The notes under the pieces: generated by a model
Told to the model about the DNA's origin: nothing
The model's input: only the letters and a program-made list of their open reading frames with translations
Databases searched by the model: none
Program-made: the position numbers and the translations under genes
Origin: Anaerolineales bacterium
GTDB lineage: Bacteria > Chloroflexota > Anaerolineae > Anaerolineales > Villigracilaceae
NCBI GenBank assembly: GCA_014379595.1
Contig: JACMLM010000032.1
Span: 1-64,000 of the forward strand
Length of the DNA: 64,000 nt
Direction: 5' to 3'
Shown here: positions 49,501 to 57,112 of the stretch, in pieces
How positions within the stretch are numbered: the first letter of the stretch is position 1
Layout: each line of letters begins with the position of its first letter

Positions 49501-50150
49501 TTTTCTGAATCTCTCCAGGGGCGGCGCGTAACCTGCACGATGAAATAGATCGTCAGATAAATAAGCGCTTCTGCAGTATAGATGAAGGAAGTTTCTTTTG
49601 AAGTAAAGTGAAGCGCAAGCGCTCCAGCCAATAGGAAGAGATATTTTTTACCGCCCACTTCCAGATGGCGAAGCATCGCGTACAACATAACGATGCCTGA
49701 GAATCCGACAAACGATTCGTTACGAACGTAACGACCGTAATAAAGCATATATGGTGATATGACCATTAGCAAGGCTGCGATCAATGCACCCCAGTTGCCC
49801 AGATATCGACGCCATTGCCAAACCATGCCAACTATCGCAATACTAAAAAGTGCCGCGGGTATACGTGAAGTGAAATCGCTTGCGCCAAACAGAAAGTATA
49901 TAAGTGCCACGAAATGAAATTGGAACGGACCATGCATCATGGGCGAATGTTCATAGCCCTGTCCGCGATAGAGCAGCCACGAAAAATAAGTATGTAAACT
50001 TTCATCATGACTCATTACACGTGTTTCGAGATCGTAAAAACGTGTAATGATTGCGAGCAATATAATGCCCACAAAGATCACGATCTCATTTGTAAAAGTA
50101 GGTAAAGCAGGGTGGATGGGGCGTTCGAGCCAGTTTTGTTTTTGTTCCAT
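46593..50150 (-). CDS. Agl23-like membrane glycosyltransferase fused to NHL repeats (1185 aa)
   Basis: Residues 1-about 680 form a polytopic GT-C/PMT-like domain of the TIGR03663 (flippase-associated Agl23) type, with the acidic loop motif MSHDESLHTYFSWLLYRGQG and about 16 hydrophobic segments. A soluble part of some 200 residues follows. The C-terminal 320 residues hold five to six NHL repeats (for example GSVYVTDTWNFRVQKF, GRVFVTDTGNKRIVVF, GHVWVTDSVNNRLMRF), forming an extracytoplasmic beta-propeller. Role inferred: glycosylation of surface protein or polysaccharide with a propeller for substrate or cell-wall binding. AT-rich upstream region; no operon partner. Confidence 0.82.
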   Translation of the reverse strand: MEQKQNWLERPIHPALPTFTNEIVIFVGIILLAIITRFYDLETRVMSHDESLHTYFSWLLYRGQGYEHSPMMHGPFQFHFVALIYFLFGASDFTSRIPAALFSIAIVGMVWQWRRYLGNWGALIAALLMVISPYMLYYGRYVRNESFVGFSGIVMLYAMLRHLEVGGKKYLFLLAGALALHFTSKETSFIYTAEALIYLTIYFIVQVTRRPWRDSEKDYRSFIITLGITVLLAGLTVGYGLYTRDVSTLTGAETALPSDPALTESPLAAPETASISPTLILALFVVIAIVVAAFFLIRGYTWERLRNERSFDLLMVLGTIVLPMGSAFVIKVMERWLHIAIPTTAPEVQALSGDIKSILTIVGLLILMFALSAVIGVLWNKEKWLKIALIFWVPFTILYTTVFTNSDGFFTGVIGSLGYWIVQQDVERGSQPWYYYILVQVPIYEFLPALGLILALFLGFRRKPKLNTIEEDVVNDDEVIGLLESQESEEIVYTEEKNYPNTFSLLVFWSFISIAAFTYAGERMPWLTLHIAWPMILITGWALGRIIDTTNWEKLKEQRIPLTLAALAIFVVSIMGMLLALGGSTPPFQGQELDQLQATSAFLLPTVIAILSAIGVTYLFKEWTFSEIRHVFVLVFFGFLAVLTARAAFRASYITYDEATEFLVYAHGATGIKEIISQAEEISQRTTGGMGVSLAYDASSPDTGVSWPFVWYLRDFTNQRSFDKPTRSIRESVVVIVDEKNFDSIETALGPGYYRIDYIRMWWPMQDYFSMSFDRNAEEPFPADYACSGLLSVLKLIKSKDYTPFCEGFTNPAIRAGIIQIWLNRDYTLYAQAKGREDLTISNWNPSDKMRLYIRQDVASQIWNYGIAPSPLETVEDPTEGKYILLPADLILDANADQIPLNAPRSLAFAKDGTIYVADSRNNRIIHFDSSGGILHQWGTTSGTDPSSPMPDAAPSTFNEPWGVAVGPDGSVYVTDTWNFRVQKFTASGKFIEMWTSYPLDNIDTPFYGPRGIAVDSQGRVFVTDTGNKRIVVFDSNGEFITQFGGAGLEPGLFDEPVGITVDKSGTVYVVDTWNQRVQTFTPFETDGVLSFIPEKQWDVYGWFTQSLENKPFIAVNDDLHVFITDPDAYRVMEFDPNGELIRTWGDFGDSNSSFGLASGIAIDNEGHVWVTDSVNNRLMRFTLP

Positions 50151-50435
50151 TGAGTTTCACCATGTGTACATAGTATCGCGTAATTTATTAAACCGAAATT
50201 GTATACTGTAGTCGCAATTCGTGCTAAAAAGTTTAATTATCTATGAGTCCGGCGATAAAGTTATCTCACTATACTTTAATTAATTTATTCTGACAAGAAA
50301 TGATAAGTACAACTTCATGTGAAATAAATTATGCCAATGATATTCGTTTCAGTTTAATTGAATGTGAGAGACGAAAGATAAATAACCCTCTTAGCTTGCG
50401 CATAGTCATTATGGTGCATAGCATCGAGTTTTTAT
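50151..50435. other. 285-bp AT-rich intergenic region
   Basis: Longest gene-free stretch of the window. No ORF with a ribosome site, no clear hairpin and no convincing promoter were recognised on either strand. It presumably contains the promoter of the large glycosyltransferase gene. Confidence 0.5.
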
Positions 50436-51482
50436 TTATGCTGAAGTTGCAAGTTGACCGCAACCAGCGTTGATATCGATCCCTCGGCGCATGCGGATCG
50501 TGCACTCGATCCCGGCTTGTTCCAGCGTTTCTTTGAATATCATCGCCCGCTGACGATCTGTCGCTTCGCCATGATAACCTGAGGTGGGATTAAGCGGAAT
50601 CGCGTTGACATGACATAACAATCCTTTGAGCCGTGATGCGAGTTTTCGTGCTACTTCGGGTGTGTCGTTTACTCCACTAATCAATGCCCATTCAAATGTG
50701 ACTCGGCGGTGCGTTTTTTCAACGTAATATCTGCAAGCTTGGATTACATCGTCAATTTTATATCTCTTATTTACAGGCATGATCGCGAGTCGTTCATTGT
50801 CGTCTGCCGCGTGTAATGAGATAGCGAGATTGACCTGTCGTTTTTCATCCGCAAATTTTTTGATCTGTGGCACAAGCCCAACTGTGGAAATGGTAAATCG
50901 CCGTGCGCCGAAATTATATCCATCTGCGTCATTGAGTGTATCAATGGCCGCCATGGAATTATCATAATTATGAAAGGGTTCGCCCATTCCCATAAAGACA
51001 ATGTTTGTGACAGTTAGATTCTCTTCCTGCAATGCGCGCGCATAGTGCATCACTTGTGCAATGATCTCGCCTCTGGACAAATGACGAGCGAATCCCATTT
51101 GACCCGTGGCGCAGAATACGCATCCCATGGCGCAACCAGCCTGCGTGGAGATGCAAAGTGTGCGGCGGCCTTTGCCAGAGTTTGTATTTGGGTCATAGCG
51201 CATCAGCACGGCTTCTATTAAGTGACCATCGACTAGCTCAAATAGCGTCTTACGCGTCTGACCATCAGAAGAATCCTGAAATAATTTTACTTTGAGAGGG
51301 GCAAAGTTTAATCTTTCAGCCAGCTTCTCGCGCAGAGACTTGGATAAATTTGTGAATTCATCGGGTGAATTATATAAATGTTGATACAAACCCTGCCAGA
51401 CTTGTTTTGCGCGGTAGGCGGGTTCATCCCATTGTTGCAGCAGGTTTGTGAGAGTGGGTAAATCTAAATCGTAAATAATCAT
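50436..51482 (-). CDS. rlmN: 23S rRNA (adenine2503-C2) methyltransferase (348 aa)
   Basis: Radical SAM enzyme that methylates A2503 of 23S rRNA (and A37 of some tRNAs). The cluster motif CAMGCVFCATG (CxxxCxxC), FMGMGEPFHNYDN, ISLHAADDNER and the C-terminal GIDINAGCGQL with the second catalytic cysteine are all present. Full length, single gene. Confidence 0.96.
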   Translation of the reverse strand: MIIYDLDLPTLTNLLQQWDEPAYRAKQVWQGLYQHLYNSPDEFTNLSKSLREKLAERLNFAPLKVKLFQDSSDGQTRKTLFELVDGHLIEAVLMRYDPNTNSGKGRRTLCISTQAGCAMGCVFCATGQMGFARHLSRGEIIAQVMHYARALQEENLTVTNIVFMGMGEPFHNYDNSMAAIDTLNDADGYNFGARRFTISTVGLVPQIKKFADEKRQVNLAISLHAADDNERLAIMPVNKRYKIDDVIQACRYYVEKTHRRVTFEWALISGVNDTPEVARKLASRLKGLLCHVNAIPLNPTSGYHGEATDRQRAMIFKETLEQAGIECTIRMRRGIDINAGCGQLATSA

Positions 51483-51550
51483 GGAGATATGATACCAGAC
51501 CTGCGAATTCTTACCTACCAGGCATTACGCAAATAACCCGCGGTCCCTGG

Positions 51551-54352
51551 TTATTCTAACAAATCTAAAAAACTTTTCACATTTTCTATCGTAGGATGTT
51601 CTAGCGGCAAGAATTTCTTGTACATCTGTAAAGCAAGTTCAAAATAATTTTTTGCCTTTTCATTATCACCCTCATCACGGTTAATAACACCAAGCCACCA
51701 CAAACTATGTGCAATTTCCGGGTGTTCTATTCCAAATTTTTTCTCTCTAATTTTTAGGGCGTGCTCGAAAGCCACACGAGCGCCGACCAAATCGCCTTGG
51801 TCTCTCATTACACCACCTAGGTTGTTAATGCGACGCGCGACCTTAGGGTCATCAGGACCAAAGGATGTTTCATCTATTTTCAATGCGCGCTCAAAAGCGG
51901 CACGTGCGCCATCCAATTCACCTTGTTCTACCATCACACTACCTAAGTTGCTGACGTCAATAGCAACTTTGGGGTTATCAGGACCAAAAGAGGCTTCATC
52001 TATTTTCAAGGCGCGCTCGAAAGCGGCACGTGCGCCATCCAATTCACCCTGGTTTTTTATCACAGTGCCTAGGTTGTTGAGGCGAATCGCAATGTAGTGA
52101 TGGTCAGGACCGAAAACGGCTTTGTCTATTTCTAAAGCATGCTCGGCAACAGAACGTGCGACAGAATAATCAGCAATCACATTAAGAAAGAAGCCGTAAT
52201 TGCTCCATAACCAACCTGCTGATTCTACTTTTGCACTCTCACTATGTGCTGCAAGAAGGGGCATATGTGGTTTAATCGGCAAGAATTGAGAAGGTATACC
52301 AGTGTTTAACGCAGCATCTGACAATCTGGCAAATGTGTTGACCAGTGTTTCAAGAATTTTGATGTTCTCGCGCGCTAAAACACTCGCGTACTCAGCCAGC
52401 AAGGGGTGGATTGTGGGCAGGTTGTTTTCGCTCTGGCGCAATAGTCCCAGGCCGTAAAGCAAAGTTAAAGCTTCATCGCATTGGTCGCTTGAAATTTCCA
52501 ATGCCTTCTCAAATATTTCCAGCGGGATGGCAGTGTTCGGTGCTAGGTAGCCAGCTGATTGAAATATCTTTTGAGCTGTTTCATCCTTTAGCGCAAGCCA
52601 CGAAATGGCAAAGGTGCGTTGCAGATCAAGATCGTGTCCGGTGGATGCAGGCAGATCAATGCGCCAGCCTTTCATCGAAGCATGTCCAATAGCTTCTTTG
52701 CTTTGCTCAAGATAGGCAGACACATTCAGACGCGGATGATCGTTCAAGAAGCGGCTTGCCAATTCCAGCGCCAGAGGAAGATACCCAAGTTTTTCAACTA
52801 ACGTATTTAGTTCATAATCCTTATCCTTACGCTTCTTCATTGATTCTTTTAAGAAGGCAAGGCTCTCTTCTTTGGAAAATAATTCAAGTGGGATGGAAGA
52901 TAAGCCAGTTGTGGCCGGCCAATCAGAATGCCGCGAAGTGACAAGCAGGCGAATGTTTGAATGTCGCAAGCGCGATAAGACATGATTTGCCTGCGGGAGA
53001 TCTTCAAAGTTATCAAGGATCAACAAACGAGGGCCTTGTGCTTTCCACGTAAGCTCGGTCATGGTTACTTGGGAAGGTTGGTTATCGGGCCAATTATCCA
53101 ATCCCATTTTCCCCCCACATAAAGCAATTTCAGAATCCAGCGTTGTCGGGTCAGCGAGATTCAACCAGTGTACACCCTGAAAATATTTTCCATACCGATA
53201 GGCAAATTCAACTGCGAGTTGAGTCTTGCCGAGTCCGCCCATGCCGGTAACTGCCTGTGTGATGACAGTCCCAGCTTGTGTGTGGTTTACAAGCGCATCG
53301 GCAAGTTTACGCAAATCATCTACACGCCCTGTGAAGAGGGGATTGGGAGAGAAAGGGAAATATGAACCGAGAGGTAAATCACCAACAGGAGGAATTTCAT
53401 TTGTATAACTTCGGGGAGGAGTTTTAGATGGGGAAATTGATGATTTATTGCTTGCTTGATTATTGTTTCCTGTAACTAAGTTTGAGTCAACAACATTACC
53501 ATGGATGGTTATGTTTACGCTTCCTGTATTAATAGGTGAAATATTTTTCTTTTCTGATTTACGAGGTTTTTTTTCGCTTATCTTTCTTGCTTTATCTGAA
53601 TTTGCTCCAAGTATTTTTACGGAAATAAGCCCCATGCTTTTTAGCCGAAAATCATTGTTTTCAAACAATTTCAACAATCGGTTTGCGGCGGCAAGACTTA
53701 ATTCTAGTTCTAAAACAATGCTGCCTGGCGAAATGCGAAGAACACGAATCGAGTTCTTTTCTACATGTAATAAAGCCGACAATACACCAATAATATCTTC
53801 TTGTTTTTCTTTGTTGAATTCAGAAAATTCCCCATCTAAGATTAATTGAATATTTTCTGTTTGTTGCGATGGTTTTGGGGATAGAGATGATTTTTCTTCT
53901 AAAGGTTTATGATTTCCAAGTTCCTTTTTCATTTGTTGCGCACGCATATTTAGTGCTCTTACAAGTCTTTCATACCCGTCAGGTGCCGTATAGTCACCCC
54001 ATTGAATATCCTGTAAATCAAACGGTGTTTTGCTTTTTTCTAAATTTAATGGGATCAGAAAAATTGTGCCTCGTGGCTTCTCGTCTTGAAAATCTTGGGC
54101 AAACTTGATTTCTTTTTGTATATAGCCCTCTTTTGCAACAGAAACTTTCGAGAGACAGACAATCACAGCATCGCTGGCGCGCATACCTCTTTTAATTTCC
54201 AAGTCCCAATCCATGCCGGGTAGCAATACTGCGCTATCTAGCCAAGGTTCAAAGCCCGAATCTGTTAAACGATCAAACAAGCCTTGAATGATCGGCTTGT
54301 TCTCACTGGCGTGACATAGAAATACTTTGAGTTTCCCTTTTGCTTTTGCCAT
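51551..54352 (-). CDS. TIR - TRADD-N-like - NB-ARC - TPR STAND protein (933 aa)
   Basis: Residues 7-138: TIR (VFLCHASENK, WLDSAVLLPGMDW, AVIVCLSKVSV) with Glu81 in IQKEIKFAQD at the NADase position. About 168-248: an alpha/beta segment (LILDGEFSEFNKEKQEDII ... ISPGSIVLELEL) that resembles TRADD-N domains. 281-298: beta motif ITIHGNVVDSNLVTGNNN. 332-about 600: NB-ARC with P-loop GMGGLGKTQ, LLILDNFED, LLVTSRH and GYLPLALELA. From about 740: kinesin-light-chain-like TPRs. A complete NLR-like immune or stress sensor. The ATG at 54352 follows GGAG by 6 nt, better than the ATG four codons earlier. Single gene with a palindrome upstream. Confidence 0.85.
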   Translation of the reverse strand: MAKAKGKLKVFLCHASENKPIIQGLFDRLTDSGFEPWLDSAVLLPGMDWDLEIKRGMRASDAVIVCLSKVSVAKEGYIQKEIKFAQDFQDEKPRGTIFLIPLNLEKSKTPFDLQDIQWGDYTAPDGYERLVRALNMRAQQMKKELGNHKPLEEKSSLSPKPSQQTENIQLILDGEFSEFNKEKQEDIIGVLSALLHVEKNSIRVLRISPGSIVLELELSLAAANRLLKLFENNDFRLKSMGLISVKILGANSDKARKISEKKPRKSEKKNISPINTGSVNITIHGNVVDSNLVTGNNNQASNKSSISPSKTPPRSYTNEIPPVGDLPLGSYFPFSPNPLFTGRVDDLRKLADALVNHTQAGTVITQAVTGMGGLGKTQLAVEFAYRYGKYFQGVHWLNLADPTTLDSEIALCGGKMGLDNWPDNQPSQVTMTELTWKAQGPRLLILDNFEDLPQANHVLSRLRHSNIRLLVTSRHSDWPATTGLSSIPLELFSKEESLAFLKESMKKRKDKDYELNTLVEKLGYLPLALELASRFLNDHPRLNVSAYLEQSKEAIGHASMKGWRIDLPASTGHDLDLQRTFAISWLALKDETAQKIFQSAGYLAPNTAIPLEIFEKALEISSDQCDEALTLLYGLGLLRQSENNLPTIHPLLAEYASVLARENIKILETLVNTFARLSDAALNTGIPSQFLPIKPHMPLLAAHSESAKVESAGWLWSNYGFFLNVIADYSVARSVAEHALEIDKAVFGPDHHYIAIRLNNLGTVIKNQGELDGARAAFERALKIDEASFGPDNPKVAIDVSNLGSVMVEQGELDGARAAFERALKIDETSFGPDDPKVARRINNLGGVMRDQGDLVGARVAFEHALKIREKKFGIEHPEIAHSLWWLGVINRDEGDNEKAKNYFELALQMYKKFLPLEHPTIENVKSFLDLLE
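51846..52097 (-). repeat. near-identical 126-bp TPR-coding repeats
   Basis: Units 51846-51971 and 51972-52097 encode consecutive 42-residue TPRs (GELDGARAAFERALKIDE core in both) and are nearly identical in DNA. Neighbouring units are more diverged. This points to recent repeat expansion in the sensor arm. Confidence 0.8.
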
Positions 54353-54374
54353 ACCCAACTCCATAAGAGCCCAT

Positions 54375-54407
54375 AAGTGACAGTCATCTTTAAGATGACT
54401 GTCACTT
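54375..54407. repeat. perfect intergenic palindrome, family copy 3
   Basis: AAGTGACAGTCATCTT (54375-54390), a central T, and AAGATGACTGTCACTT (54392-54407). Compared with copy 1 (5031-5075) one position in each arm differs (C to T, G to A) so that pairing is kept. It lies between the HAD phosphatase gene and the STAND gene. Confidence 0.88.
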
Positions 54408-54421
54408 GTTACATGCCTATT

Positions 54422-55207
54422 TTACTTCACCAACGCACTCAAACTATCCGTGATTATATTAGGTTGCGGATTCCATTCCTTTGACTGTTCCAATGTGCTT
54501 ACTCCTGACAACACCAAAGCGGTCGGGCAGCCCACACTTTGGCCTGCGGCAATATCTGTTTCGAGTCTGTCGCCCACAACGAGTGTCTCTCCTTTTTTTG
54601 TACCAAGTCTTTCAAGCGAGAGTTCCATTAAATATGGAAAAGGCTTGCCGGCGATGATTGGTTCAATGCCTGTGGCTGTTGTAACAATGGAAACCCATGC
54701 GCCCGAGCCAGGGATTTCTCCGCGCGGAGTTGGGAATGTTTTATCTGTGTTCGTTGTATAAAATGGAATGCCAGCCCGCACAAGCAATGTGGCTTCAGCG
54801 ATTTTTTCAAAGTTAATGCCGCGGTCAATGCCCATCACAACGGCTTGTGCCTCAGTAGCATTTTTAACGGAGAGAATCTCAAATCCTTTTTCTTCAAGCG
54901 CCACACGGATTCCATCTTCGCCGATCATGAAGATCTTTGTCCCACGCGGATATTTTTGAGCAAGGATGAAGGCAATGCCCATGGCAGAAGTCACCACTTG
55001 CCAGGGTTCAATATCCACACCGAGGCCGGCTAATTTTTGCTGATATTCTTCAGGCGTTTTGGTTCCGTTATTTGTGGCAAAGACAAATTTTAATCCGCGT
55101 TTGCGGATGCGCGCAAAAATTTCTGAGAGATTACCAATCGGAGCATCTGCTTTCCAGACGACTCCGTCCATGTCGAGGATGAGGGCTTTTATGTTTGATG
55201 GGATCAT
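54422..55207 (-). CDS. HAD-IIA family phosphatase, NagD-like (261 aa)
   Basis: Cytoplasmic sugar- or nucleotide-phosphate phosphatase by family. Motif I is LDMDGVVWK, motif II TNNGTKTPE, motif III around IIAGKPFPYLME and motif IV VVGDRLETDIAAG. The C2a cap is of HAD-IIA type and the length is normal. The natural substrate cannot be told from sequence. Flanked by the palindrome and by GGTGGTCGAGTA repeats. Confidence 0.87.
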   Translation of the reverse strand: MIPSNIKALILDMDGVVWKADAPIGNLSEIFARIRKRGLKFVFATNNGTKTPEEYQQKLAGLGVDIEPWQVVTSAMGIAFILAQKYPRGTKIFMIGEDGIRVALEEKGFEILSVKNATEAQAVVMGIDRGINFEKIAEATLLVRAGIPFYTTNTDKTFPTPRGEIPGSGAWVSIVTTATGIEPIIAGKPFPYLMELSLERLGTKKGETLVVGDRLETDIAAGQSVGCPTALVLSGVSTLEQSKEWNPQPNIITDSLSALVK

Positions 55208-55231
55208 TTATGTTCTCTTTTATCCATACCC

Positions 55232-55353
55232 GGTGGTCGAGTAATTCCGAGCCGCTTTTAGCGCGGAATGTATCGAGACCACCAAGTTCCTTGTAAATTT
55301 TACTTACGTGGTCTCGATACGCCCGCGAAGAACGCGCGGGCTACTCGACCACC
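55232..55353. repeat. two inverted copies of a GGTGGTCGAGTA...TATCGAGACCACC element
   Basis: Copy a (55232-55283) starts GGTGGTCGAGTA and ends TATCGAGACCACC. Copy b (55308-55353) is the same element in the other orientation, GTGGTCTCGATAC to CTACTCGACCACC, with an internal CCCGCG/CGCGGG stem. A third copy lies at 57041-57084. The pair fills the gap between the HAD and DUF1028 genes. Confidence 0.85.
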
Positions 55354-55358
55354 AGAAT

Positions 55359-56198
55359 TTATTTAAATTTCTTCAAAAGATATTTCATCACAGGCTTATC
55401 GATCCATTGCCCATTTGTATCTGCGCGTTCTTCAAAATTCTCGTTTCCAATAAATTCATAAAATGCACTTTGATAGGATCTGTTCTTTTTCAAATATCCC
55501 TGGCGTTTCAAGATCGCGGACATTTGCTCAAGAGACTTTCCCTTTAAGGCAAGCCGTTCATTATCAGAGCTTTTGCCGAAATACAATTCATGCATCTCGA
55601 TCAATTCACCGAGGCGCGGCACAGGGTTATCGTGATCGTCTACTCGATAATCGATCCAGCGGTCAACGAAGCCGCCGTAGCCGCCATTTGGTTTCACTAC
55701 ATAGATTGCCGCAGATTGGCGTCCGCGTTTGTCACCGCCTGCACGGTCACCGGCTAAAAGCGCAGAATGTAAACGAGTTGGGAGGTCACCTTTGGCTGCA
55801 AGAAATTTCTTTTCCATTGCAGGGACAACTTTGGCATTGGCTAAAATATTTCCCTGAATCGCATATCCTTTGCCAGTTATTCCGCCTGCCCATGGAAAAC
55901 ATCCACTGCCCGTAAATGTTGCGGCGTTGCCTTGTGCATCCACAAGCCCAGTCTGGCGAAGCTCCCGCTCTCCATCTTCCATGAGCAATTTTGCAAGCGT
56001 TTCATCGGCAGAGAGTCCACTGGCCATCATTTGCAATCCGCGTGGACCATAGGATGTATTTGCAAACGACTGGGTCGCTACTGCACCAGCATCCGCTTGT
56101 GCCCATGGGACAACTGCGCCAACCCCCGGGAATTTGGATGCAACAGCAATTCCCCAGCTTTTTTCTTTTAAGTCACATGCAACAATTGAAAAGGTCAT
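55359..56198 (-). CDS. DUF1028 family protein (279 aa)
   Basis: The N-terminal ~200 residues match DUF1028 (Ntn-hydrolase-like fold): FSIVACDLKEKSWGIAVASKFPGVGAVV, ATQSFANTSYGPRGLQMM and GKGYAIQGNILAN. The C-terminal ~70 residues form a separate domain (LYFGKSSDNERLALKGKSLE), comparable to peptidoglycan-binding-like extensions found on some members. Function unproven; hydrolase or amidase activity has been suggested for the family. AGGA precedes the ATG. Confidence 0.8.
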   Translation of the reverse strand: MTFSIVACDLKEKSWGIAVASKFPGVGAVVPWAQADAGAVATQSFANTSYGPRGLQMMASGLSADETLAKLLMEDGERELRQTGLVDAQGNAATFTGSGCFPWAGGITGKGYAIQGNILANAKVVPAMEKKFLAAKGDLPTRLHSALLAGDRAGGDKRGRQSAAIYVVKPNGGYGGFVDRWIDYRVDDHDNPVPRLGELIEMHELYFGKSSDNERLALKGKSLEQMSAILKRQGYLKKNRSYQSAFYEFIGNENFEERADTNGQWIDKPVMKYLLKKFK

Positions 56199-56220
56199 AT
56201 TTTGGTTTCCTTATATCCAA

Positions 56221-56273
56221 ACTTCATCCTGAGCGGAGTGACGAACGTTCTTTGAGGAACGAAGTCGAAGGAC
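56221..56273. repeat. dispersed repeat TTCATCCTGAGCGGAGTGAC type
   Basis: A common intergenic repeat reading TTCATCCTGAGCGGAGTGAC then GAGGAACGAAGTCGAAGGAC, immediately upstream of the DUF1028 gene. A short relative occurs at 22-44. Confidence 0.65.
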
Positions 56274-56342
56274 ATTATAAACGCAAGACCTCGAAGATTT
56301 CTCCTCGAGGTCTGTACTGATCACTATAAACTGATTACTGTT

Positions 56343-56963
56343 TTACTTTACAGCTTTTACAAACTTCTCTGGTGACTCAATGATCTGATCTACCAAGCCA
56401 TAATCCACAGCTTGTTGTGCATCAAGATAGAAGTCGCGGTCAGCATCGCGCTCAATTACTTCAAGCGGTTGGGCGGTGTGTTTGGCAATGATGCCAGTCA
56501 GCAAAGTCTTCAAGCGCAAAATTTGTCTGGCTTGAATTTCAATATCAGTTGCCTGACCTTGCGCGCCGCCAAGAGGCTGGTGCATGTGGATCGTCGCATG
56601 TGGCAGGGCGTAGCGTCTGCCTTTCGTGCCGGCAGTCAGCAAAACGGTCCCGAATGAAGCGGTAACGCCAATTGCCATTGTGCTGATCGGATTCGAAATT
56701 GCCTGCATCGTGTCGTAGATCGCAAGTCCTGCATAGATCACGCCACCAGGTGAATTGATGTACATGCGAATTTCTTTTTCAGGATCTTCGTGATTCAGGA
56801 AAAGCAATTGCGCAACAATTACATTCGCAACCTGATCGTCAATTGGCGTGCCTAGAAAAATAATTCGCTCTTTGAGCAGGAGCGAGTAAATATCATAAGC
56901 GCGCTCGCCGCGGCCAGTATTTTCAACGACCATCGGTACTATATTCTTAAAGTCTGGAATCAT
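56343..56963 (-). CDS. clpP: ATP-dependent Clp protease proteolytic subunit (206 aa)
   Basis: Barrel-forming serine protease subunit. The catalytic serine lies in [12 protein letters not shown], the histidine in [11 protein letters not shown] and the aspartate in [22 protein letters not shown]. The ATG at 56963 is chosen because AGGAG lies 6 nt upstream and the product then begins like the family (IPFKNIVP-type N-terminus); a longer frame to 57086 would be translated from a dispersed repeat. It follows tig, the usual tig-clpP order; clpX is not in the window. Confidence 0.93.
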   Translation of the reverse strand: MIPDFKNIVPMVVENTGRGERAYDIYSLLLKERIIFLGTPIDDQVANVIVAQLLFLNHEDPEKEIRMYINSPGGVIYAGLAIYDTMQAISNPISTMAIGVTASFGTVLLTAGTKGRRYALPHATIHMHQPLGGAQGQATDIEIQARQILRLKTLLTGIIAKHTAQPLEVIERDADRDFYLDAQQAVDYGLVDQIIESPEKFVKAVK

Positions 56964-57040
56964 ATTTGTCTCCTTTTTAGTTGGGACAATCATACACAAA
57001 ATATGTTGGATTTTTATTAAAGTTTGATAGACATTTTCAT

Positions 57041-57084
57041 GGTGGTCGAGTAGAGCGAATGACTTTCTCGCTCGTATCGAGACC
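57041..57084. repeat. GGTGGTCGAGTA...TATCGAGACC element, third copy
   Basis: Starts GGTGGTCGAGTAGAGCGAAT and ends TATCGAGACC, between tig and clpP. Translating it would give a spurious N-terminal extension of ClpP. Confidence 0.8.
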
Positions 57085-57112
57085 AAACCTGCCAGCCATT
57101 AATCCACAAATC

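Noticed and set aside
51846-52097. CRISPR-like array
   Set aside because: The regular repeats are coding TPR units without spacers; no CRISPR array or cas gene was seen anywhere in the window.
56964-57086. Longer N-terminus of ClpP
   Set aside because: The extension is translated from a dispersed GGTGGTCGAGTA repeat; the ATG at 56963 has AGGAG 6 nt upstream and gives normal length.
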